Below, in pieces: positions 39,120-50,700 of a stretch of DNA of 64,000 nucleotides; the stretch's first letter is position 1, and the number at the start of each line of letters is the position of its first letter. Source of the DNA: Ascaris suum (Eukaryota; Nematoda; Chromadorea; Rhabditida; Ascarididae); NCBI GenBank assembly GCA_013433145.1, contig CM024171.1, positions 11,594,065 to 11,658,064 on the forward strand. Reading direction: 5' to 3'. The translations under genes were made by a program, and so were the position numbers. The notes beneath the pieces are model-generated. The model had not been told where the DNA came from. It saw only the letters and a list, made by a program, of their open reading frames with translations, and ran no database searches.

Positions 39120-39960
39120 CTACGTGACCAGCCCACCTTAGTTTTCATTTGTACATTTCTTCAACGATATCCTTCAACGCGGATCCATAACGCAACTCTT
39201 CGTTTGTGGTATATTGCAGTTTGTTGATACTTTCCATTCGCCTTTCGATTGCTCGCTGGGTCGCTGCTAGTTTTTCCTCAGCGAGTCTGATATTCCACAT
39301 TTCGCTCCTCACAGAAGAACAGGGATGGCCGTCGAAGTGAACAGTTCTCCCTTTACGGACATTTTTATCACTGGGTCGCAATAGACATCGTTGAGCTTGG
39401 TGAATATTAGCCAATGCGCTCTTTTTCGTCTGCTTAATTCCTGATCCAAATCGCCTCTCATTTGCAAGTCTATCTTAAGTGTACAAACGGCTCCACAAGT
39501 TCGATATTTTCACTATCGAGCTTCATGGGAAACTAACGGCAGAACGCATTTTTCATCCACTTCGTTTTGCATTTGCAACTGCTGAGCCCAATTTTCTTGG
39601 CATTCTTGTTGAGCTCGTTCAGTGAATACTGCAAGTTTTTTGGGTCATCGGCAATGAGTAGAACTTCATCCGGAAAGAGAAGCATTTGGAGTTATTTGCT
39701 GCCTACATTGAAACCATCTGCAGTCTCCATCTTTCTCAAGAGTCCTTAGCTGATGAGGATTTCGGGGAACATATGCCCCTTGTTTTGCGTCTGTTCCGGC
39801 TGACAAGGATACTTCGAAGAAATAGCTACATCTGGCTCGATGGGCTATATTCCCTCCATACTTTTCCTCGTCATCTCGTCAAGCATAAACAGCACATCTC
39901 TGATTTCTTCCACAACAAGCTACCAATTGAAGTAGCACCAAACTCGCGATATTTCAAGAC
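39120..39960 (-). mobile_element. RTE-like LINE reverse transcriptase remnant
   Basis: Broken pieces of a LINE reverse transcriptase run on the minus strand in the expected order. Around 39600-39720 the frame reads LFPDEVLLIADDPKNLQ and then LNELNKNAKKIGL, the segment that carries the catalytic aspartates in this family. It is followed by KWMKNAFC, then DLDQELSRRKRAHW near 39420-39465, and after a frameshift LAATQRAIERRM near 39240-39290. This order matches RTE-type elements common in nematodes. Several stops and frameshifts make it inactive. No ends were identified, and the endonuclease is missing. Confidence 0.75.
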
Positions 39961-40246
39961 AAAGAGAGGATCACTTGTTAAGTGCTCTAATTGAAGCAAC
40001 ACAAAACTTGCGATATTTATATAACGCCTTTTCGCCATGATCCCTATCACATCTGAGACTTCAGATGTTTGCTTCACATCTCTAGAAGAGACCTACGATC
40101 TTTTTGAGAAACGATATCTGTTGCCACTTCCAGTCAGTGACGGGGTTTCCGTAATTCGTCGAGCGATTGTTTTCTTAGATCGCTCGCATATGTCAAGAGT
40201 GTCAAAATAGGTCAATCACTGTAACGCATGTACTTCGACTCCGCAA

Positions 40247-41400
40247 ATTATGTCAATTCCGCGCCATATAAGAAATTGACCTTATAGAAAAGTTCTTGTT
40301 TTTGTCTCAACTTATTAATGATTCTGATAGAGCGTTCAATGGTCTTTAAAATGTGTTGAAACTCGTCTTTCGAATTTTGATTCATTACGGTATATTTTCA
40401 TATTTACTGCGACATTTTTGTTGTCGAGTGACCACTACCGCGCCGCTCTCCGAGGACGCGCGCGGTCTCTCTCCATCTCTCTCGTGCGCCTGCGCTTGTG
40501 GCTAAGTGCATCGACCCCTACATGAACAGTACAAAAGAGATCGCTAAGCAACAATACTATTGACAACCAACGATGATAAGCAAGTTGAAAAGAGAAATTC
40601 AAGCATAAACAATAATGACAGAATAATGCTGACAAAACGCAAGACAGTTGCGTCTCCACACAAGACACAACGCTGATGTATTGAAACGATATGGTCGCTA
40701 CTTCAGAAGTCAATTCGTGAGCTGTTGCGTTGAGTTCCGTGTCTCAAGCAGCTAAATAACTCACTCGCGTGTCTTCGCGACATTCCGACAGCATCTTAAA
40801 TATACTTTTTCTATTGGTGCATCTTTCCTATCCACTACTTTGACCGAAGTTGGATTTAAGTGTGGGCCGGCCCCGAATGCATTATGATTTCGTGTTGGTA
40901 AATAATAAGCATTTTGGTAATGGGGTGTTTGGCTAGAAAAATCGGGAACGTGACATTTCCCGATAGGTCTGAATATTTAAGACGTCCTCAACATCTTCAA
41001 ATTTTATCATTGCCTCGAAAAAGTTCCCAAAGGACAACCTCTGTTTTTGTGATCATTTCTTCTTGAACCTGTCTGATGAGATGTTTTTCTGCTTTCGTTT
41101 GGTGCTCCACTCCTACTGCCTTTCTTTTCCGTTCCATGAGGTTCCGTACGAATCTTTTTACCAATGAGCATTATGATGATACTTGTTTTGTAAAAAATGG
41201 TCATCATAGGTGTTTCTTCATCATGTCACCGCTTCATTGAACTGTTTTCGCTAGTGGATGCATGTATTTTGACATCAACTCAAATTTTGGGAGAGGCGAA
41301 AAATGCTCCTTGTATCACAGTGAGTCAGTAATATAACGAGCTTTTCCTCCTATCATAAAAGTGAAGAGAAAGGAATTTCCTCTCTACTGTCCCTTTCCCT
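40247..41400. repeat. Direct repeat of 1641-2910
   Basis: Same orientation as 1641-2910. It carries an extra 169 bases (about 40519-40687) between CGACCCC and GGTCGCTACTTC, and lacks about 250 bases present in the other copy (2585-2837). The inserted 169 bases have no visible terminal inverted repeat or target duplication. Confidence 0.8.
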
Positions 41401-41564
41401 TTCCAATCGCCACATTTAACAAAATGGACCTGGCAGATGGTGCTTCACCTGCCTTTCCTTACCTTTGTGACTAGACAGCAAGCAAAGGCTGTTGCTGCTT
41501 TGTATTATTTGGCAGAGAAAATTTTGTTGTTCCTTCTTCTCCTCAGGTAGCAAAAAGCGCATGA

Positions 41565-41861
41565 TTGCTTTTCGAAACTAGGGCTATTGTGCGTGCCTTT
41601 TGGATTAGCGAAAGAATGTTTATTGATGGTGTACCGATGATTGTTTTGTTTTGCAGTCCCGTATTGATAATCTTCACAGTCTTCTCTTGCATTATTCACA
41701 AGAACCGGTTTATTCACTCGATGGATCGAGTGGATGCGAAAGTCAACGATCTACAGAAGTCCTTGAGTGAGAATGAATCTGCTGTAGCGTTACCGAATGC
41801 AACCTCTGTGCAACGTCATCTGGTAGGCGCTGGCTTGCAGGGCATTACCATCCTTAGATAA
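41565..41861 (+). CDS. Possible small single-pass membrane protein
   Basis: A 98-residue open frame with a hydrophobic helix at about residues 23-44 (VPMIVLFCSPVLIIFTVFSC) followed by a basic HKNR stretch and a polar tail with a potential coiled segment (DAKVNDLQKSL). No second copy or domain is seen, and a TTTTGCAG acceptor-like site inside the helix coding could mean that the true exon begins later. It could equally be chance. Confidence 0.25.
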   Translation: MLFETRAIVRAFWISERMFIDGVPMIVLFCSPVLIIFTVFSCIIHKNRFIHSMDRVDAKVNDLQKSLSENESAVALPNATSVQRHLVGAGLQGITILR

Positions 41862-41985
41862 TGGATGCAATTATTTTTCGTCATATTGGGATCTCAGATG
41901 GAGAGGAAGGGAGTTCCATTCATTCCATTGCACGTAGACATCTATATCGATCATGCAGGCGATCTGAACAAGAAGAGTGGATTTT

Positions 41986-42583
41986 GTGTCGTGATTTTTG
42001 CTAGTCGCTCTTTTCCAGTTGTCTCAGAATGTTTTGAGACACCTTCGAAAAAGAAGTGTTCACCGGTTCTCTGATTTTGGTGATGGTGACCACGTGGATT
42101 TGCTGTATATGCATATATGTACGAACAGAAATAGGAAACCGTCACTTTCTAATTTTATTATTGGTTTCATTTAATGCTTGTCTTAAAAATATCAGCGCAG
42201 GGTTGTTGAACCAAGAGATATTGATGGTTGAGTGGAGCGTCAACGATTGGATTATATTTGCTATTCTTTTGCCTTCTTAAAGCTTCTCCCTTTGCACACT
42301 TCCTCTTCAATAGTGAATAAAGCTTTTAGTTATATCATAATACAAATTAGCTAGAAGTTGTTGATCTCTGAAATATTCACGATACGAAATTTTCTCTTAA
42401 GAAACCGTCTGATCACACATTGTATTGCTGTGCAATTTATTGAATTTTAATTTTAATCGGTCATTTTAATTTTTAAATAAATTTTTGAATGCATAAATGA
42501 GTGGATATTTTTTTCAGATGATGCACTGGAATGATTTCCAATAAGCTTTATACGAATATACTATTTCATGCTCTTTAAATAAA
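41986..42583. repeat. Isolated extra copy of the unit A tail
   Basis: Nearly identical to 14757-15351 in the same orientation, with only scattered changes. It is much closer to A than unit C's own diverged tail (53060-53368) is. It lies 1.2 kb left of unit C and is not attached to a gene copy. Confidence 0.85.
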
Positions 42584-43811
42584 CACTTATTTCTCGTACC
42601 GCATAAGCGTAGCATTGCTTGTTGTGGGACGAAGGAAGGGAATGGAGCTGAAGGCATAGTCTTAGGAAAAACAAAAGCTGTCGAAGATATCAGTCCTTTT
42701 TTGAGTTGCTGAGTGGCTTTATCTTCTCATGTGCGTGCAAATAATTATTGCTGCTTTAAATGCTAATATGTTGTCGTAACTTTAGATGTTCGATGAATTC
42801 GACGTTTAACGATCGATATTCTTTTGTTACTGGATTTCTATGCCAATTAGCACATATTGTGACAAAAATCGGTCACAATGTGCCACCAGCAGGTGTCGAC
42901 TCATGACGAGTTACCGTCTTCTGCAGCACTATAATTTGTCATCTAATCGCTGATTGGTTTGCTTACTAAAGTGATTGCGAATTAATAGATTTACCTCATA
43001 TGGGAGAAGTTCAATCCGGAGCATCGTTTATCGTTTCATTCACTCCAGCAGTCTGCAAGACCATCATCTACATGGATATAGGCTTTCACTAGAAGAGGAT
43101 TGTCGTCATTGCACTACACTCTTAAGGGCCCTACATAGCCACGAGCTTATAACTGTAGCGTCATTATGCTATAACACCGTTGTTTGTTTTTGATTTATTC
43201 TGTTGGCTTCGTTGCGCATTTTCGTCTTTTTTTTTACATGCTCGTGCTAACCGATATATAATAAAAATAAGAAGTTGGAAATAGACTTAGTTTCCAAATT
43301 TTTTTGTTCACGAATTTAATGGGAATTAATTTCAGTCATTCATCGTTTAGTTTTGCTTAGCGCGCGGTCGGTTTGAAGAGGGCTTCGAGCAAACTCTTCA
43401 GCTTTGTCCTACCGAATCATTCCTACCAGTGGTCTCATCGGGACGCGTGCGATGGAGCAAGTCGCATGGAACAACGATGAATCGACTCGTCAGTATCCGA
43501 TGGGCGGGAGACGAGCCTAACCCTTACCTTCACGCTACCTCACAACTTCAGCTAAACGGAAGTGGTAGTGATATGAAGAGACATTTATTCGTAATGAATG
43601 CTTTGTTGGTTCAAGTAAACTTCAAGTAATTTCAGTCAATCGCTTCCTATTGCTTTTTTTTCTAATTTTTTCTCACATTAACGACTATAATGATGGAGTT
43701 GGAAATCACTTAAACTCCCGGATGAGAGTTCTGCATAGTGCATGGGATGATCGATGCGATTATCAGCAATTTGCGCTATTACATTTTTTTGTTATAATAG
43801 CGTGTAAATAA
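42584..43811. other. Unassigned interval left of unit C
   Basis: No supported gene or repeat. Short plus-strand open frames at 42975-43193 and 43429-43629 show no motif and no second copy. Confidence 0.4.
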
Positions 43812-44562
43812 TGGGTTTGCGGGATAAATAAATTAGAAACTCACTAACAACATGGTTAAATGTGAGTTTTTTTTTTGTAGAGCATTTGAACACCACCGTA
43901 GACTCACATCACGGGAGGACAGAGCATGTCGCGTTGCCGATCCTTGCTTGGATTATACGAGCTTGTAGATGGACATCACAAGAACGATGATGCTCAATAA
44001 ACGGCGGTGCCGATCTACATATGAATGAATGTCTGCAGCACTGATTTCCTCTTACCGAATTTCATAGTAGTTGTGGTGTTGCAGTGAAAGCTTTGCTATT
44101 TAGATATTGTTGTTGATGTTTCCATGCACGAATTTATGATCGCAAAGTCTGCGACTATAATGCTCACTTATAAAGACATCGTTGGTAGAGGGGGAGGGAC
44201 GGGAAGAAGTCTCCAACCTGCAGAGCTGTGTTGAATTCGTGTAGCAAATTTCAGTCATTCTAAAAACTTCCACAAAAAGAATTTAGTGGAACTCGAACCG
44301 CAACAATTGAGGGAAGAAAGTTTAATGTTTCACATAATGTTTCACATCACGGACTATGAAAGTGATCTTTGAGTGTGATGCAAAAATGACCGCATTCAGT
44401 AAGCTGCCATCAGATCATTATGATAGATCTCAAGATTCAAATATTTGAGCACAAAGATAGACAGACAGCAGAATAGACAGATAGATACATGATATGTAAC
44501 AGACAAAGTCGTTGCAATCTGTTTTTTGCAATGCGTGAACAGGGAGTATCAAAACGATAGGA

Positions 44563-44568
44563 TTTATT
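44563..44568 (-). promoter_or_regulatory. Candidate poly(A) signal, gene copy C
   Basis: AATAAA on the minus strand, 156 bases past the exon 6 stop; position conserved in copies A and B. Confidence 0.5.
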
Positions 44569-44723
44569 CAATATTTTTGTACTGAATGTCGCAAAGAACA
44601 GATGAAATAACAAAGGATAGTACAGTTGACACTTGTTTCAACTGACACCTCTCAAGCGAAACGAAGAGAACCTTCACTGAAAATTTTTTTCACAATTTTT
44701 CCGCTTTGTCGCTTGCGGCGTTA

Positions 44724-47700
44724 TTAGGTATTTTTAACGTCATTCTGCTCTTCAGTCTGTGACGTTGTCTTATTACTCTCGCTCACTTCTTTAGAGACTT
44801 CGTCATTGCTCACTTTACCTTCTTCCGTGTTGCCTTTTTCCTCAGATGACGTGTATTTGTTTATAATTGCGGCAAGTTTATCTTGCATAGCTTCTGCTGC
44901 TGCTGCAGGTTCATCCGCGCCACTTATGAAATCGTCACTGACCGAGCAAGATTCACGCTTGCAGCTGCAGTTTTTCAGCACGCTTGGCGGACGTACTACA
45001 TACTTCTGAAATTGGTTATCTGTATAAAGATAATCTGAAGTTGGTTATCTATGTAGAAGCGACTATCTACGATGATTGTTCTTGAAGAGAACATGAGCAT
45101 CACATTAAACATTTATGAGGGGAACTTCGCCTTTCATTTGTTTCGACAAAAATTCTTAGTAGACACATATTATTATTTGCCCAATAATGTGCAGTACAAA
45201 GATTGAATTGCGCTCATCACTGGACTATATTTGTGGTTGCAAACACAAGAAATCCATTGCTGCACTTATGTGATACAAAGCAAGTGTATGTGTAAAGCAA
45301 GTACAAAGCAAATGTGCAAGTAAATAATTTGAAGTACTGCTATAGGTAGCATTATTACCTATAAAGCTATAATAGAGAATAAGCCTGCGAAAGAGGCTTT
45401 CATTTACAAAGAAACAAATGAATACTTTTTCGACTATTAACACCAGCTTTATTCTTCATTAAGTTTTTTCATCAAACATTGCTAGACTCATCTTAGCCGC
45501 AAAAAAATCGTTCACTGAGAGAAAGTGAGACAAACCGACAATTCCGGACCGCTGAGTGCGTCAAGCACGATCTGGAGAATTATCGGGCAACAGTTTGCGC
45601 TAATTTTCACGACGACAAAGCGCAATAATAAACTGCAAAAAGATTTTATTAATTGTATAATTTTTTACTTTAGCGTCTGTAGAATTCCAATTAAGCGAAA
45701 GAGGTGAAAGATTATAGGTATAGGAATTGTATGAATTAGCCTGCTTGAATGCAGCTTAGCAAAAAATGCTGCGAGGGGTACGGCTTATGTGGTGGAAAAC
45801 ATATATTGCAACAAATAGCAGCCTATACATGCGTCTCGACAACATAGCCACATTGTTATTGATTACGGCGATATTGTTTGTACTGCTATTCATGAACAGG
45901 AATTTTTGTTCAATATATTCTAGGCACCATTTTATCACAGTAACGGAAGAACAGTCTTTAACCATCTCTGTCAGATCTTTTGTGATAAACTTAAACGACA
46001 ACAGTGATGAACTGTATCGCCTCCTAGTGCCATGATTTCATGCAAGAATAAACATCAAAACATCTTCACAATTTCCGCTGCTTCATTTATTACACATTTT
46101 GTAACTGTGGCCGCGAAGGTTCTTGTTGAGAGGAGTTTATGGCCATAAAGGGTTTGAGTTATTAAAATTATTAGTAACTTTTCGAAGGAAACTACATAAG
46201 TCATAGATTTACTGTTTCTGCTGCTCTTCCATCGTCATAAAAAAAAAAAAAAAAATGAAGGAAATAGTGAGGTGGTGTCAACGTATTTCGCTTATAAATG
46301 ATTCATAAAGTTTAGCAGTGCGGCGACTACGTCAGTTCAGTTGAAATAATTTAATATCACCAGATTAGCAACATTGCAGCGCATGATGGAAATTATAGTA
46401 TGCATTTATAGCTTAATTAACTTGCCTAACATTTAACGAGCTCGTTGATAACAACCATTTAGAAAAGTTCATGAAATTTTATGGTTGTTTTCCAGCGTAG
46501 GATCGAACCTAGCGGGGTAACACTAAAGGCTTAAAAGATTGCATAATCCTTAAACATCCTTCACTTTAAATTAATTCTCCACAATACCTGCACCACCTAG
46601 CCAGTAAACACATGAATAAACCCCCGCTACTTTTCCGAAATTTAAATGATAACATATTTTTTCATTCGTATCAGAGTATAAATCAATGAAAAGCGTAATA
46701 GCGTCAGTTGATGAATTAAACGTAGAAACAAAGATGAGAAGCATAATGCCTATAAGCTTCAGTCTGTATGAAATAGCTTATGGCTTCATCTTGAAAAAAG
46801 CAAAGATCAAATTGTTCAATTTCATCGATTTCTAAGATAACGGTAGTCTTTTTTTAAAGCGAAGTTTCCATTTTGAATAACATTTGCTTAGTTGATGACT
46901 TACATTGTTTTGATTTCCACATCAACTTTACCTTTGAATTTTCCAAGTCCAAAAAGTTCCAGTCGTCTGTCAATCTAAAACGAAATACAAACAATATCGA
47001 ATTTATAGTTTAAACAACCTCAGATGAAGCAAATCTTTAACTTTGGTATTCAGTGACCTTCGAATAATCCAGTAGTAACACCGCAGGCCTCTACCATCTT
47101 ATTAGAATATGCTAATTGAAACTGAGTTGCATTATTTTCATTGTTTTGAGAAAGAGATTAAATTTGTCGAATGCACTGTGAGATATTGTAGGCTTTGGTT
47201 CATCCACCATTGCGGTGAAATGCTGCACAGTTCAATTCCTCCGACACCTTAACAAGCGAAATTGCAGCGCACACGAAAGTGACGTATTGTCTGGAACGTA
47301 ATACACCTATTGTAGTGACTCAATTATTCTTGTTACGTTCATACGGAAGTACAGTGGTATCAATCAAAAAATGAGGTTTCGGAGGTGAGGCGGTGAATCA
47401 CTTATTCATACAAGAAGGCGTATGCTGCAGGTCGCTTAAGGGCCCAATTTGTGTAATCCTACCTGTTCTTTGACCTTATTCCTGAGTGTTGAACTTAGAG
47501 GCAGAAGCAAGGTTTTCGCCCTAATCTTCGCCACAGCGCACTCTGAAACCAATATGTTATCTTATTTATTCGTTTCAACGTTTCAAACTGTTTGCTTCAG
47601 CTGTCTTTTCCCTTAGGTTACAACAAGCTGGGGAACTAGTCGAAGAAGAGGCGTATTTCTTAACCATTACGTTATGTTGAAATATTTGTAAAACCCTTGT

Positions 47701-50700
47701 TCCGAAAACAGAAACGAGTTCAGCTGCAGCGGAAAAGTTTCGTTGAAGGCTGAAATCATCAAAGCAGTTCGCTCCCCCTCACTAAGGATGTCTCAGATGG
47801 GAGCACATAAAACTGTAAAAATATGTCAAATGAGCTTGCCTTTTTTGCCAGTGCAAAGCGGTGGTGGACGAGGGTGTGGTCTTGGGGTCCTACGAGATGA
47901 TGATGGTGGCGGAGGAGATGATGATGGTGGCCTAGGAGATGATGATGGTGGCTTATGGCAGGGTGGCTTGTGTGGTGGCTTATGTGGTGGCTTGTGGTCT
48001 GGTGGTGGCTTATGATCTGGTGGTGGCTTATGGTCTGGCGGTGGCTTGTGCGGTGGCTTGTGGTCTGGCGGTGGCTTGTGTGGTGGCTTGTGGTCTGGTG
48101 GTGGCTTGTGCGGTGGCTTGTGGTCTGGTGGTGGCTTGTGTGGTGGCTTGTGGTCTGGTGGTGGCTTGTGCGGTGGCTTGTGGTCTGGTGGTGGCTTGTG
48201 TGGTGGCTTATGATCTGGTGGTGGCTTGTGTGGTGGCTTATGATCTGGTGGTGGCTTATGGTCTGGTGGCGGCTTATGGTCTGGTGGTGGCTTTTGTGGT
48301 GGCTTATGATCTGGTGGTGGCTTGTGTGGTGGCTTATGGTCTGGTGGTGGCTTATGGTCTGGTGGTGGCTTATGATCTGGTGGTGGTTTATGGTCTGGTG
48401 GTGGCTTGTGTGGTGGCTTGTGGTCTGGTGGTGGCTTGTGTGGTGGCTTGTGATCAGGTGGTGGCTTGTGTGGTGGCTTGTGGTCTGGTGGTGGCTTGTG
48501 TGGTGGCTTGTGGTCTGGTGGTGGCTTATGATCTGGTGGTGGCTTATGGTCTGGTGGTGGCTTGTGTGGTGGCTTATGGTCTGGTGGTGGCTTATGATCT
48601 GGTGGTGGCTTATGGCATGGTGGCTTGTGGTCTGGTGGTGGCGTATGGTCTGGTGGTGGACGAGGACTCGGACTAGGCTTCCAGCAATGACAAAGTTTGC
48701 AGCGACAATCCTTCAGGCGGTGATCATATTCCGTATCCTGTGATGCAACCAGTTGAAACACCACAAGAACCTTAAATTGAATAATTCATAATTTCTTGTA
48801 CATCGGGATGCATTTTATGCACTGAGTAGTCAGAATGCTCAACGAATTATAGAGCCATGGAAGAGCTTCACTGGTTTCAAACTGAGAACCACGGAACATA
48901 ACTTAGGAAATTAAGGTTGCTATAGAATACAACATATGATTTTCTGTCTTATACGGTTTTTTTGTCAATTCCTAAACGTAGAAGCGACAGGTATCTGTGT
49001 GTGCTAAAGATTTCTCGACATCATTTGCACAGTTCAGGCTACAAAACAAAAGGGAAAGCACGTCAAATCAACTGCAGGGAAGAAACTATTGCACCTGGAC
49101 TTCAGTAGGCGTCACCACCTCTAAAAATCTTCCATGAGGGTTGGATGTTTTTCAGCTTATAATGTACAAAACGAAAATTTGATAAGTTGGACTATTTTCA
49201 GACTTCAGGTATCAATTTGAACTGTGGCATCATATGGTGCAATTTATGACAAAAATTCCAGTTCTAGTGTTCCCCGGGATGCAACTACTGTGCGGACAGA
49301 GTGCACAAACATGCACATGAATGTCACTTCATCGTAATGTATCAGTACAAAATAATCATCAAAACAATGCAGGTGTTTTTTTGCAGAGGCTCATGCGAGC
49401 AATCGGAATCTTCAAAGATGCAGACATTAACCTGTTGTATATGTTGCAAATAAATTTCGAAATTAAATGAGTAGCCAAACTAGTGCGACGAAAAAGCTTA
49501 CTTCTTTCTTACTATATGGTTGCTCCCTACCACTTTTCATTAATTTCGCAGCAATTCTATGTTATTTACAAAAACGCATAAAAAGAAACATCGAGTGCGT
49601 TATCTCGTGTAATGATGTTCCTTTCTGCCGAAATAATTGCATCACTGCTGTTGCAGTACTGTGATTGTTTTGCATGAATAATTTTATATTGTTTTTTTAA
49701 CCTTATGTTACTTAATGATTTCAGAGTATCTTCCAGCCCAGGTTACCTAGTTATCTAGTGATTTCATGAGTGTTTCTTCGTCCAAACAGTCAAACGGGCT
49801 TATAGTGTTCCCTCCCTTGCTTATTTTTGTTAATCCAAATCATATGTTATTATATTGCTCTTTTTTTTCAACGTTTAGATCTGAAAAGTGTGAGTGTTAA
49901 ATGTGCTCGAGAAGATGTGCAAACTCGCTGGACGAAAAATTACACTGCAATTGAGAAGTTCAAGTGCTTAAGATGAGATTCCTTTTCAAAGAATGAACAT
50001 AAGGTATCATATACTCTGAACGTTTAAAACGAAGAGCTGCTGAGATTGTCGAACTAGAAAGAAGCACATCTGCAGCCGATTCTCTGTTTGATAACATCGA
50101 ACTAGGGACAACGGACACTACAGCCCCGAAATCTGTTGGCTATGCAATAAACTATCGGCTGACCTCTTTTTCATAATTTCCACTAATCGACGAACTCCGC
50201 AAGAAGTTGCATACGTTCATGGGTGGAAAAAAATTGCCGCGTTTTAAACCGGCAGACTTCTCATTTTACACTGTCGACTGTAATTTTTTTTTACATTTTC
50301 AATCCTACATCACATTTTAAACAGGGAAAAGAAATGTTTTGTCGAATACCTATAGGGGTGATTGAGTTAGCGGAGTGTGAAGCGAACAGCTTGCAGCTGA
50401 CTCTTCTTTAGCGGCTTGCAAAACTAGTTGGTAATGCAGAAAGAACTCAAAGACGCATATCGCTCCAGCTTCTCTGGCAGGTTTCCCCATCTGTTCAATC
50501 CTTCTGATGAGAAAACAGCATTGGGTTCAAATATGCGTAATATGCACGAAGGCATTATTCAGTGTTCCCTTGATAAATCGTTTGGTTAAACGTTGAGCTG
50601 CTTTCCTCTCAACTCGTATCAAGTTCTAATGTTTTTTGCTTTCGACGAGGCTTAGCCGAAATTACTCCCCACCAGCTTGTCCAATATAGTTTGATTTCTT

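Noticed and set aside
45525..45707. Plus-strand exon candidate covering exon 5 (reads AECVK and similar)
   Set aside because: It is interrupted by a stop in copy A, whereas the minus-strand exon 5 has acceptor, donor and matching phase in A, B and C.
47939..48743. Plus-strand frames over the copy C repeat
   Set aside because: Same by-product; the minus strand carries the supported exon 2.
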